From positions 3,348,001 through 3,412,000 of the forward strand of contig NZ_CP107985.1 of assembly GCF_036108815.1 (NCBI RefSeq): DNA of 64,000 nt, read 5' to 3'. Both the position numbers and the translations under genes were made by a program. Of this stretch, positions 1-7,375 are shown piece by piece; position 1 is the stretch's first letter, and each line of letters begins with the position of its first letter. Under the pieces are notes generated by a model. That model worked only from the letters and a program-made list of their open reading frames with translations, did not search any database and was not told the origin of the DNA. This stretch comes from Streptomyces sp. NBC_00353 (GTDB taxonomy: Bacteria; Actinomycetota; Actinomycetes; Streptomycetales; Streptomycetaceae).

Positions 1-460
1 CCCGCCTGCAGTGCGGGCCGGCCACGTCAGCACGCCGCCGCGCACCAGCAGCGTCACCGCAAGAGCCGTCAGCAGGGCGGCACTGCCTTGGTGTATACCC
101 ATCAGCGCGGCAGCCCCGTACAGAGCGGCTCGCAGCACCAGACCTCCCGTCCGGACGAAGACGGTGGCCTTGGTTCCCTTGCTCCACAGGGAGCCGTCCG
201 GTTCACGCCACAGCCTGGCCGTCCAGCCCCAGCCGGCACCGGTGACCAGCCCCACCGCCAGTTCGGCGCCGAGGACCTCGACGGAACAACGACTCACGGT
301 GCGGGTCCATGAGCCCGGGTTCGCGCAAGGACATGACGAGCAGGATGCCCGGCAGGATCCACCAGCGCCGATCGCCGGAGATCCGCTGTGCCGAGCACCG
401 GCGGACCACGACGAAAGCCACGACGGCAGTGATCAGCAGGGCATTGATGAGCCCGGACAT
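1..460 (-). pseudogene. DUF1453-type membrane protein gene, frameshifted and truncated by the window edge
   Basis: An ATG at 460 opens a frame that begins MSGLINALLITAVVAFVVVR and continues through QRISGDRRWWILPG to REPGLMDPHR. This matches the N-terminus of the small DUF1453/CcdC-like membrane proteins common in Streptomyces. Near 285-300 this frame turns into arginine-rich sequence and stops at 203. A different frame then carries the expected continuation: CSVEVLGAELAVGLVTGAGW, then a Trp-rich segment and further hydrophobic helices, which stay open to base 1. The coding sequence therefore appears split by a +1 (or -2) frameshift, either a real mutation or a sequence error. The 3' end lies outside the window. 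Function is unknown and the family is probably an inner-membrane protein. Confidence 0.6.
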
Positions 461-552
461 GGCGGCCTCCGAAGTGCGCGAAGGTTCATCGCCTTCGACG
501 CTATGGAAAGGCCCAGGTCAGGGGATCGACTCAGGGGTTGACCGTGGGTGGA

Positions 553-586
553 GCCGCAGTCTCCACCCACGGGTGGAGACTGCGGC
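553..586 (-). terminator. Terminator hairpin downstream of parE
   Basis: Perfect 16-bp inverted repeat: gccgcagtctccaccc at 553-568 and its reverse complement at 571-586, with a 2-nt centre. It lies 6 nt past the parE stop codon. There is no U-tract, as is usual for Streptomyces terminators. It also shields the convergent side from read-through. Confidence 0.75.
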
Positions 587-592
587 TGCCGG

Positions 593-2713
593 TCATGCGT
601 CGATGCGGGAGCGGTCCAGCGTGGCTGCCGAGCTGGAGATGAACTCCTTGCGGGGTGCGACCTCGTTGCCCATCAGCAGGTCGAAGACCTGCTCGGCCGA
701 CTCCAGGTCGCCGATGTTGATCCGCCGCAGCGTGCGGTGACGCGGGTCCATCGTCGTCTCCGCCAGCTGATCGGCGTCCATCTCGCCAAGACCCTTGTAC
801 CGCTGGATCGAGTCCTTGTAGCGCACGTTCTTCCGCTGCAGCTCCAGGAGCGTCTCCCGCAGCTCACGGTCCGAGTACGTGTAGATGTACTTGTCCTGGC
901 CCTTCTTCGGCTGACTGAGCTCGATCCGGTGCAGCGGCGGCACCGCCGCGAAGACCCGGCCCGCCTCGACCATGGGGCGCATGTATCGCTGGAAGAGAGT
1001 GAGCAGCAGAATGCGGATGTGCGCGCCGTCGACATCGGCGTCGACGAGAAGAATGATCTTCCCGTAGCGAGCCGCGTCGATGTCGAAGGTCCGGCCCGAC
1101 CCCGCTCCTATGACCTGGATGATCGCGCCGCACTCGGCGTTCTTGAGCATGTCCGTGACGGACGCCTTCTGGACGTTGAGAATCTTGCCGCGGATCGGCA
1201 GCAGCGCCTGGAACTCGGAGTTCCGGGCGAGCTTGGCGGTACCCAGCGCCGAGTCGCCCTCGACGATGAACAGCTCACTGCGCTCCACGTCGTCACTGCG
1301 GCAGTCGGCGAGCTTGGCCGGCAGCGAGGAGGACTCCAGGGCCGTCTTCCGGCGCTGCGCGTCCTTGTGCTGACGGGCCGCGATGCGGGTCCGCGCGGCG
1401 GCCACCGCCTTGTCCAGGACCGCCCTGGCCTGTGCCTTGGCATCACGCTTGGTGGAGGTCAGGAACGCCTTGAGTTCCTTGGCCACGACATTGGCGACGA
1501 TGCGGTTGGCCGCCGAGGTGCCGAGCACCTCCTTGGTCTGGCCCTCGAACTGCGGTTCCGCGAGCCGTACGGTGACGACCGCGGTGAGGCCCTCCAGGGC
1601 GTCGTCCTTGACGATGTCGTCCTCGGCGACACGCAGCACCTTCGCGGAGCGGAGCACCTCGTTGACCGTCTTGGTCACGGAGCGTTCGAAGCCGGTCACA
1701 TGGGTGCCGCCCTTGGGGGTGGCGATGATGTTGACGAAGGACTTGAGATTGGTGTCGTACCCGGTGCCCCAGCGCATGGCGATGTCGACGACGAGCTCAC
1801 GGGTGACCTCGGTCGCCGTCATGTGCCCGCGCTCGTCCAGGACCGGCACGGTCTCCTTGAAGGTGCCCTGCCCGGTCAGCCGCAGAACGTCGCAGACGGC
1901 CTTGTCCTGCGCGAGGTACTCGCAGAATTCGCTGATCCCGCCGTCGAAGCGGAACGTCTCCTCGGTCTTGCCCTCACCGTCGAGACCGCGCTCGTCGCGC
2001 ACGACGATCGTGAGGCCGGGGACGAGGAAGGCCGTCTGCCTCGCCCGCTGGTGGAGCGTCTCCAGGTTGAGCTTGGCGTCCTTGAGGAAGATCTGCCGGT
2101 CCGCCCAGTAGCGCACCCTGGTGCCGGTGCGCGTCTTCGGCACCCGCTTCCCCTTGCGGAGGCCGCTGGCCGGGTCGAACGGGCTGTCCGACCCCTGCTC
2201 GGTGAAGATGCCCGGAACGCCGCGCCGGAAGCTGATCGAGTGGGTCGCGCTGTTGCGGTCGACCTCGACGTCGAGCCGGGCCGAGAGTGCGTTGACGACG
2301 GAGGCGCCGACGCCGTGCAGACCGCCCGACGCGGCGTACGAACCGCCACCGAACTTGCCGCCGGCGTGCAGCTTGGTCATCACCACTTCGATACCGGACA
2401 GGCCGGTCTTGGGCTCCACGTCGACCGGGATGCCTCGGCCGTTGTCCCGGACCTCGACGGAGTTGTCGTCGTGAAGGATGACCTCGATGTGATCGCAGTA
2501 GCCACCGAGAGCCTCGTCGACGGAGTTGTCGATGATCTCCCAGAGGCAGTGCATGAGGCCACGGCTGTCAGTCGACCCGATGTACATCCCGGGGCGCTTG
2601 CGCACCGCTTCGAGCCCCTCGAGTACGAGAAGGTGCCGCGCGGTGTAGTTGGAGCCGTCTTGGTCTGCTCCGGTCAGCAGCGCAGTGGACGGCACGGACG
2701 TATCGGCGGTCAC
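593..2713 (-). CDS. parE: DNA topoisomerase IV subunit B (ParE, GyrB-like)
   Basis: ATPase subunit of type IIA topoisomerase, 706 aa, which decatenates chromosomes together with ParC (not in this window). The GHKL ATPase shows the catalytic Glu in WEIIDNSVDEA (about residue 59), the Mg/ATP-binding DNGRGIPVD (about 90) and the glycine-rich LHGVGASVVNALS. The transducer has the QTK motif (QFEGQTKEVLG). The TOPRIM domain has FIVEGDSALG and LLVDADVDGAHI. The start is a GTG (VTADTSVPS) preceded by a GAGGAG ribosome site. An upstream in-frame extension to 2821 exists but lacks family similarity. It could be called gyrB2, but the context next to the protease and hrdB matches the Streptomyces parE locus. 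A strong hairpin follows the stop. Confidence 0.93.
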   Translation of the reverse strand: MTADTSVPSTALLTGADQDGSNYTARHLLVLEGLEAVRKRPGMYIGSTDSRGLMHCLWEIIDNSVDEALGGYCDHIEVILHDDNSVEVRDNGRGIPVDVEPKTGLSGIEVVMTKLHAGGKFGGGSYAASGGLHGVGASVVNALSARLDVEVDRNSATHSISFRRGVPGIFTEQGSDSPFDPASGLRKGKRVPKTRTGTRVRYWADRQIFLKDAKLNLETLHQRARQTAFLVPGLTIVVRDERGLDGEGKTEETFRFDGGISEFCEYLAQDKAVCDVLRLTGQGTFKETVPVLDERGHMTATEVTRELVVDIAMRWGTGYDTNLKSFVNIIATPKGGTHVTGFERSVTKTVNEVLRSAKVLRVAEDDIVKDDALEGLTAVVTVRLAEPQFEGQTKEVLGTSAANRIVANVVAKELKAFLTSTKRDAKAQARAVLDKAVAAARTRIAARQHKDAQRRKTALESSSLPAKLADCRSDDVERSELFIVEGDSALGTAKLARNSEFQALLPIRGKILNVQKASVTDMLKNAECGAIIQVIGAGSGRTFDIDAARYGKIILLVDADVDGAHIRILLLTLFQRYMRPMVEAGRVFAAVPPLHRIELSQPKKGQDKYIYTYSDRELRETLLELQRKNVRYKDSIQRYKGLGEMDADQLAETTMDPRHRTLRRINIGDLESAEQVFDLLMGNEVAPRKEFISSSAATLDRSRIDA

Positions 2714-3152
2714 GCGGTTCGCTCCTCGCTGAATTTCATTTGGGGCCCGAGTGGGTATCGGGCTCGGCTTCGGTAGCCGCTGAGAGCGTACCGAGGCCTG
2801 GTAGAGCGGTTGTAACGCCACCCTCGGGGAATGCTCACAGTAGTCCAGCCTCGCATACGCGTTCGATCCCTCGTTGGAGTGACGCGCACATCACGTTCCC
2901 TTCGAGGCATGAACCATTTAGGCTCCGGGCACGTCCTCATGAACAAACCGGCAAGCCGGCCGGCCGGACGAACCGACCAAGACAAGCAACGCGAAACCGT
3001 AGCGCTACGCAATACGGCACATTCGCCGCCAACCGGCAACAGACAGCCATTTTGCGAAGAAGTTTCGAAGAAAAGCCACGAGCGGGAACGTTTTCGGCCT
3101 GGTTGGATGTTGACCCTGGTACGACAGCTCGTCGAGCTAGAGAAGAGGCGAC
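2714..3152. other. Divergent intergenic region parE / DUF7455 gene (439 bp)
   Basis: No convincing gene. The stretch is less GC-rich than its surroundings (for example around 3030-3100) and must hold divergent promoters for parE and the small gene at 3153. Short ORFs across it have poor codon bias. A T-loop-like gttcgatcc at about 2869 has no tRNA around it. No clear operator was identified. Confidence 0.5.
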
Positions 3153-3386
3153 GTGACTACTGTTCTGACCCCCGCGAGCCCGCTGACCGCAGCAGACCGC
3201 TGTGACCGTTGCGGCGCCCAGGCATATCTGCGCGTCGTCCTTATCAGCGGCGGTGAACTGCTCTTCTGCGCCCACCACGGTCGCAAGTTCGAGCCGGAAC
3301 TCAAGAAGATCGCCGCGGAAATACAGGATGAGACGGACCGGCTGACGGCCGTGCAGGCCAATGCCGCCGAAGAGGAACAACACTGA
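3153..3386 (+). CDS. Small DUF7455-type zinc-ribbon-like protein
   Basis: 77 aa, starting at a GTG with an AGAAGAGG ribosome site about 5 nt upstream. The sequence has a CxxC pair (DRCDRCGAQA), followed by the hydrophobic stretch AYLRVVLISGGELLFCAHHG with a Cys-Ala-His-His group, then a charged helical tail. The Cys/His pattern suggests a single metal-binding site. The family is widely conserved in actinobacteria next to hrdB/parE, and its biochemical role is not known. It is monocistronic, with a strong terminator 45 nt downstream. The conserved position beside the principal sigma factor is suggestive, but no function can be assigned from sequence. Confidence 0.8.
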   Translation: MTTVLTPASPLTAADRCDRCGAQAYLRVVLISGGELLFCAHHGRKFEPELKKIAAEIQDETDRLTAVQANAAEEEQH

Positions 3387-3431
3387 CACCTCGCATCCAC
3401 GACGAGCCAGGGTCCGGTTCCTTACCGGCCG

Positions 3432-3467
3432 ACGGGCGGCTCCCCCCTCGCGGGGGGAGCCGCCCGT
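3432..3467. terminator. Bidirectional terminator between DUF7455 gene and protease gene
   Basis: Perfect 16-bp inverted repeat, acgggcggctcccccc at 3432-3447 and its complement at 3452-3467, around a tcgc loop. It lies between two convergent genes (stops at 3386 and 3493), so it probably serves both. Confidence 0.85.
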
Positions 3468-3492
3468 TCTCATGCCCACGGAGCGGCGCCGG

Positions 3493-4323
3493 TCAGCTAC
3501 TGCCTGCCATCCACCCGATGGCGGCGGAGATCCGCGTGTAGACGCCGGGAGTGCCCGGAAGCCCGCAACCGTTCCCCCAGGAGACCAGTCCGACGAGTCG
3601 CCCGCGAGCGACCAGCGGCCCTCCACTGTCTCCCTGGCACGCGTCGTGCCCGCCCAGCGTTTCGCCCGCGCAGAGCATCGCCGAGGCCTTGTACTTCCCT
3701 GCCCTGCCCCCCGGGTAAGCCCGTTCGCACGTGCTGTCCGGAAGGATGCTCACCTGGGCGGAGCGGAGCGACAACGAAAAGTCACCGCGCCCTGTCGTGT
3801 CTCCCCATCCATAGACCACGGCGCCGGGAGCCGGCTCATAGGCCTGGTCGCCTGCCGGGGCCATCGGGATCAAGCTCTGCTGAGGAAGCGCTTCGGCCAG
3901 GGTGAGCACCGCCAGATCACCGATATTGGTCGTGGGGTCGTATCCCGGGTTGATCCATGTCCCCTTCACCGCGATCTCATGGCCCCCGGTCCCGTTCAGC
4001 TCGTCCCGCCCGGCGATGATCCGCAGATCGCTCGCCTGACTCATATCGGTGCCGAGCTCCTCCTGGTTCAGGCAGTGCGCGGCAGTCAGCGCCTTCGTCG
4101 GAGCCACCATCACGGCGCCGCAGAACTGGCCCGCGCGGGTACTTCCGAAGTGGCTACGACTGGACAGCGCGACGACCCAGGGACTGTCCTTGACGTGCGC
4201 GGGCTGCCCGCCGATGACAATGCTGTCCGCAGCCGCCGGAACCGGGGAGCCGAGCGCTATCACGGCCGCGGCGGCAGTCAGGGCAAGTGCCCCGGTCATG
4301 GCGCAGGCGACGGTGCGGAACAT
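3493..4323 (-). CDS. Secreted trypsin-like serine protease (S1 family)
   Basis: 276 aa. An N-terminal signal sequence (about residues 1-32, hydrophobic GALALTAAAAVIALG then AxA) is followed by IVIGG at 35-39, the expected N-terminus of an active S1 protease. The catalytic triad is visible: His83 in TAAHC, Asp136 in NIGDLAVL and Ser233 in GDSGGP. The residue six before Ser233 is Asp228, which predicts trypsin-like cleavage after Arg/Lys. Several cysteines fit S1 disulfides. It is exported and likely extracellular. It lies between two terminators, so it is monocistronic. It differs from the two lipoprotein proteases at 38531-41187, which have a GSSGGG nucleophile motif. Confidence 0.92.
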   Translation of the reverse strand: MFRTVACAMTGALALTAAAAVIALGSPVPAAADSIVIGGQPAHVKDSPWVVALSSRSHFGSTRAGQFCGAVMVAPTKALTAAHCLNQEELGTDMSQASDLRIIAGRDELNGTGGHEIAVKGTWINPGYDPTTNIGDLAVLTLAEALPQQSLIPMAPAGDQAYEPAPGAVVYGWGDTTGRGDFSLSLRSAQVSILPDSTCERAYPGGRAGKYKASAMLCAGETLGGHDACQGDSGGPLVARGRLVGLVSWGNGCGLPGTPGVYTRISAAIGWMAGSS

Positions 4324-4399
4324 GCGAACTCCTGACTCTGTGATGGATCATGCCCACTCAGAGTCATTCAGCGCGTCGACGACCGCACCTGCACATAGG

Positions 4400-4435
4400 C
4401 CGAAGGCCCGGTTCCGATGGGAACCGGGCCTTCGG
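4400..4435 (-). terminator. hrdB terminator
   Basis: Perfect 16-bp stem, ccgaaggcccggttcc at 4400-4415 and its complement at 4420-4435, with loop gatg, 18 nt after the hrdB stop codon. Confidence 0.85.
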
Positions 4436-4453
4436 TCCGAGTACTCCTGCGAC

Positions 4454-6004
4454 CTAGTCGAGGTAGTCGCGCAGCACCTGCGAACGCGACGGGTGGCGCA
4501 GCTTCGACATGGTCTTCGACTCGATCTGGCGGATGCGCTCACGCGTCACGCCGTAGACCTTGCCGATCTCGTCGAGGGTCTTCGGCTGACCATCGGTGAG
4601 ACCGAAGCGCATGGAGACCACGCCCGCCTCACGCTCGGAGAGCGTGTCGAGCACCGAGTGCAGCTGCTCCTGGAGGAGCGTGAAGCTGACCGCGTCGGCC
4701 GGGACGACCGCCTCGGAGTCCTCGATCAGGTCACCGAACTCGCTGTCCCCGTCCTCACCCAGCGGGGTGTGCAGGGAGATCGGCTCACGACCGTACTTCT
4801 GGACCTCGATGACCTTCTCGGGGGTCATGTCGAGTTCCTTGGCCAGCTCCTCCGGGGTGGGCTCGCGGCCCAGGTCCTGGAGCATCTGGCGCTGCACGCG
4901 CGCGAGCTTGTTGATGACCTCGACCATGTGCACCGGGATACGAATGGTGCGGGCCTGGTCGGCCATGGCGCGGGTGATCGCCTGACGGATCCACCAGGTG
5001 GCGTACGTGGAGAACTTGTAGCCCTTGGTGTAGTCGAACTTCTCGACCGCGCGGATCAGACCGAGGTTGCCCTCCTGGATCAGGTCCAGGAAGAGCATGC
5101 CGCGGCCGGTGTAGCGCTTGGCCAGCGAGACCACGAGACGGAGGTTGGCCTCCAGCAGGTGGTTCTTGGCGCGACGGCCGTCCTCGGCGATGATCTCCAG
5201 CTCGCGCTTGAGCTTCGGTGCGAGCTTGTCGGAGTTCGCCAGCTTGTCCTCGGCGAACAGACCCGCCTCGATGCGCTTGGCGAGCTCGACCTCCTGCTCG
5301 GCGTTGAGGAGGGGAACCTTGCCGATCTGCTTCAGGTAGTCCTTGACCGGGTCGGCCGTGGCACCGGCGACGGCGACCTGCTGCGCAGGCGCGTCGTCCT
5401 CGTCGTCGTCGGAGAGGACGAAGCCCTTGGTCTCGCCCTCGCCCTCCTCTTCGTCGCCCTTGCCTACCTGTACTTCCTCGGTCGCCTCGTCGCCGTCGAG
5501 CAGCTCGTCGGCGTCCTTCTTGCCGGACTTCTTCGTTGCTGTCTTCTTGGCCGCCGTCTTCTTCACGGCGGTCTTCTTGGCAGCCGTCTTCTTGGCTGCC
5601 GCCTTCTTCGCAGGGCTGGCCGCGGCGGCGTCGTCGGCCACCACGTCCACGGTCTCGGCCGACGGGGCGGCGGTGGCCGCGACGGTCCTCGTCACGGTCG
5701 TCTTGGCCGCGACAGTCTTGGTGGCGGTGCGCTTGACCGGGCTCTTCGCTGCGACGCTCTTGCGGGCGCGTTTCGGCGACTCCGCGGCACTGACCATCAG
5801 CGTCACACCCTCTTCCTCGAGGATCTGGTTGAGGCTGCGCAGAACATTCTTCCACTGGGTTGGCGGAATCTGGTCAGCCTCGAAGGCCCGACGCACGTCA
5901 TCGCCGGCGATCTGCCCATCAGCCTTTCCCCGCTCGATGAGCGCCATCACAGACTCTGACTCGGCGATCTCCGGCGGGAGCGTACGGGATGTGCTGGCCG
6001 ACAC
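4454..6004 (-). CDS. hrdB: Principal RNA polymerase sigma factor HrdB (sigma-70 group 1)
   Basis: Housekeeping sigma factor, 516 aa. Residues 1-75 are the conserved Streptomyces N-terminus (SASTSRTLPPEIAE). Residues about 76-165 form a Lys/Ala/Thr-rich linker and 166-206 an acidic segment. From about 219 come regions 1.2-4: DPVKDYLKQIGKVPLL, the region 2 core with KGYKFSTYATWWIRQAI, and the region 4.2 helix-turn-helix near TLDEIGKVYGVTRERIRQIE. The start is a GTG (6004) with a GAGAGG ribosome site; a TTG two codons upstream is less likely. The gene is monocistronic and ends in a strong hairpin. The C-terminal two thirds look identical to HrdB of other Streptomyces; the linker is the variable part. 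Confidence 0.97.
   Translation of the reverse strand: MSASTSRTLPPEIAESESVMALIERGKADGQIAGDDVRRAFEADQIPPTQWKNVLRSLNQILEEEGVTLMVSAAESPKRARKSVAAKSPVKRTATKTVAAKTTVTRTVAATAAPSAETVDVVADDAAAASPAKKAAAKKTAAKKTAVKKTAAKKTATKKSGKKDADELLDGDEATEEVQVGKGDEEEGEGETKGFVLSDDDEDDAPAQQVAVAGATADPVKDYLKQIGKVPLLNAEQEVELAKRIEAGLFAEDKLANSDKLAPKLKRELEIIAEDGRRAKNHLLEANLRLVVSLAKRYTGRGMLFLDLIQEGNLGLIRAVEKFDYTKGYKFSTYATWWIRQAITRAMADQARTIRIPVHMVEVINKLARVQRQMLQDLGREPTPEELAKELDMTPEKVIEVQKYGREPISLHTPLGEDGDSEFGDLIEDSEAVVPADAVSFTLLQEQLHSVLDTLSEREAGVVSMRFGLTDGQPKTLDEIGKVYGVTRERIRQIESKTMSKLRHPSRSQVLRDYLD
5525..5614 (-). repeat. Lysine/alanine-rich degenerate repeats within hrdB
   Basis: Codes for residues about 131-160 of HrdB, a run of AKKTA/VKKT-type pentapeptides reminiscent of histone H1 tails. 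At DNA level it is a degenerate 15-nt tandem unit. Such a tract varies in copy number between species and is prone to slippage. Confidence 0.7.
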
Positions 6005-6272
6005 GAACAACCTCTCGGAACGATGGAAACGGCTTCCGGCCCGGCCCTGGAGAGGGCTGGAACCGACGACCGTCGGGCTGGGAATATACCGACGGCGCGG
6101 GCTTGGCCTCAGAACTGCACAGCGCGCCCAATGGCTGCTGTATTCCTTCCGCGGCGGTCACCTCTTAAGTCATCGCACTGTCTCGAGGAGTGTTACGCCC
6201 AATCCGCGTGGCCCGAGTCACACCTCATTTGCGACGAACATGACCAGGAACGACATCTCTCCACAATTGTGC
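6005..6272 (-). promoter_or_regulatory. hrdB upstream region with candidate promoter
   Basis: Non-coding DNA between hrdB and the whiH terminator. Reading toward hrdB, a TATATT hexamer (complement of 6083-6088) lies about 80 nt before the hrdB GTG and is a candidate -10 element. No good -35 is evident at 17-18 nt. A ggaat pentamer (complement of 6142-6146) resembles the -35 of sigma-R promoters, but no gtt lies at the right distance. The promoter assignment is tentative. Confidence 0.35.
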
Positions 6273-6295
6273 CGCCGGACCGCGAGGGTCCGGCG
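6273..6295 (-). terminator. Terminator hairpin downstream of whiH
   Basis: Perfect 9-bp stem, cgccggacc at 6273-6281 and its complement at 6287-6295, with loop gcgag, 32 nt past the whiH stop. Confidence 0.65.
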
Positions 6296-6327
6296 ACACG
6301 TGGTCCGTAACCCTGGCCGCGTTGCGC

Positions 6328-7215
6328 TCAGTGCTCGCGCGGCGCCGGCACCACTCGCTCCACCTCCGGGTGGACGACAAGAAGTTGGCGCATGGCCGCC
6401 TCGGCACCCGTCGCGTCGCCGGTGGCGAGGGCCTCGACGATCCGGGCGTGGTGGCCGAGGGACGCCTCGCCGGGACGGTCGCAGGCCGTGATCGGACCCC
6501 CCGAGACCTGCAGGGCGGCGGAAACGATGCCGGAGAGGTGTTCAAGCATGCGATTGCCGGCGGCCTGGATGAGCAGGGAGTGGAACTCGGCATCCGCCCG
6601 GGAGCAGGTGATCCCGTCACCCTGGGCAACCGCGTGTCCCATGATCTCGACCATGTCACCGAGGCGCTGCTGGATGTCCTCGCGACCGTGACCGGCGGCC
6701 AGGCGAGCAGCGAGCGGCTCGATCGTCCATCGGAGCTCACCCAGCTCACGGCGCTGGTCGTCACGCTGCGGACCGAAGGCTCGCCACTCGATGATGTCGG
6801 GGTCCAGCAGATTCCAGTCACTGACCGGGCGGACCCGGGTACCCACGTTCGGCCGGGCACTGACCAGGCCTTTGGCCTCAAGAACGCGCAGTGACTCGCG
6901 TACGACAGTGCGGGAGACCTCGAAACGCTGGCCGATCTCCTCCGGCACGAGCGGGCGGTCGGCGCCCAGATCACCGGAGACGATCATCTGACCCAGCTGC
7001 TGAACGAGTTGGCCGTGGAGGCCGCGGCCGCGGCTCGCCGAGCCCCGTCGGCCCACCCGGCCCAGCTCGGCGTCGGCGCCGTCCCAGGAACGAGCGGCTG
7101 CATGCTCGCCGGCCGGCGCCTCCGTATAGGGGTAGCGATCGAGATCACCCGAGCCGGCGAGGCCGGAGTCGACGGAGCGGGCGGCGGTCATCATGGTGTG
7201 CGCAAGGGTACTCAC
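6328..7215 (-). CDS. whiH: Sporulation regulator WhiH (GntR/FadR-type)
   Basis: Transcription factor of the GntR family, 295 aa. Residues 1-60 are a variable N-terminal arm. Residues about 66-130 form a winged helix (LHGQLVQQLGQMIVSGDLG, then EEIGQRFEVSRTVVRESLRVLEAKGLV, then RPNVGTRV). The C-terminal half is an FCD ligand domain with histidine-rich helices (AEFHSLL, GHHARIVEAL). It lies next to hrdB in the same arrangement as S. coelicolor whiH, and the length from the GTG at 7215 equals what I recall for WhiH. In that species it is needed for sporulation septation in aerial hyphae and its promoter depends on sigma WhiG. The GTG is preceded by AAAGGA; an upstream in-frame extension to 7299 is not supported. 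Confidence 0.88.
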   Translation of the reverse strand: MSTLAHTMMTAARSVDSGLAGSGDLDRYPYTEAPAGEHAAARSWDGADAELGRVGRRGSASRGRGLHGQLVQQLGQMIVSGDLGADRPLVPEEIGQRFEVSRTVVRESLRVLEAKGLVSARPNVGTRVRPVSDWNLLDPDIIEWRAFGPQRDDQRRELGELRWTIEPLAARLAAGHGREDIQQRLGDMVEIMGHAVAQGDGITCSRADAEFHSLLIQAAGNRMLEHLSGIVSAALQVSGGPITACDRPGEASLGHHARIVEALATGDATGAEAAMRQLLVVHPEVERVVPAPREH

Positions 7216-7307
7216 GCATCCTTTGTCGGCGCGGCCCAGCCACCCCTTGAGGTCTTTGGTGAAAAGCACACGAAAGGGTGATCGGCGCCAGCCCCCCAAT
7301 TGACGCC

Positions 7308-7334
7308 TTATCCGTACAAAACGGGCACTTTTCA
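7308..7334 (-). promoter_or_regulatory. Candidate sigma-WhiG-type promoter of whiH
   Basis: On the minus strand, TGAA (7334-7331) is followed after 15 nt by ACGGATAA (7315-7308). The flagellar/WhiG class consensus is TAAA-N15/16-GCCGATAA, so this has one mismatch in the -35 and two in the -10, with correct spacing. It would give a leader of roughly 85 nt before the GTG at 7215. Established knowledge: whiH is a direct WhiG target in S. coelicolor. The exact assignment here is inference. Confidence 0.5.
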
Positions 7335-7375
7335 GGGAATTTCGCGCCCCTCGGCAGTCCGGGCACGTTCCGCGA

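Noticed and set aside
548..2776. A 742-aa plus-strand ORF antisense to parE, and similar long antisense frames opposite nrdJ, hrdB, dinG and others
   Set aside because: High-GC coding DNA leaves complementary frames free of stops. These frames are Arg/Val/Gly-rich with no family motif, while the opposite strand encodes well-conserved proteins.
2860..2890. tRNA T-loop-like gttcgatccctc
   Set aside because: Flanking bases do not form the 5-bp T-stem, and no anticodon or acceptor stem is present.
6120..6146. Sigma-R-type hrdB promoter (GGAAT-N18/19-GTT)
   Set aside because: A ggaat is present on the minus strand, but the only gtt is too far downstream (26 nt).
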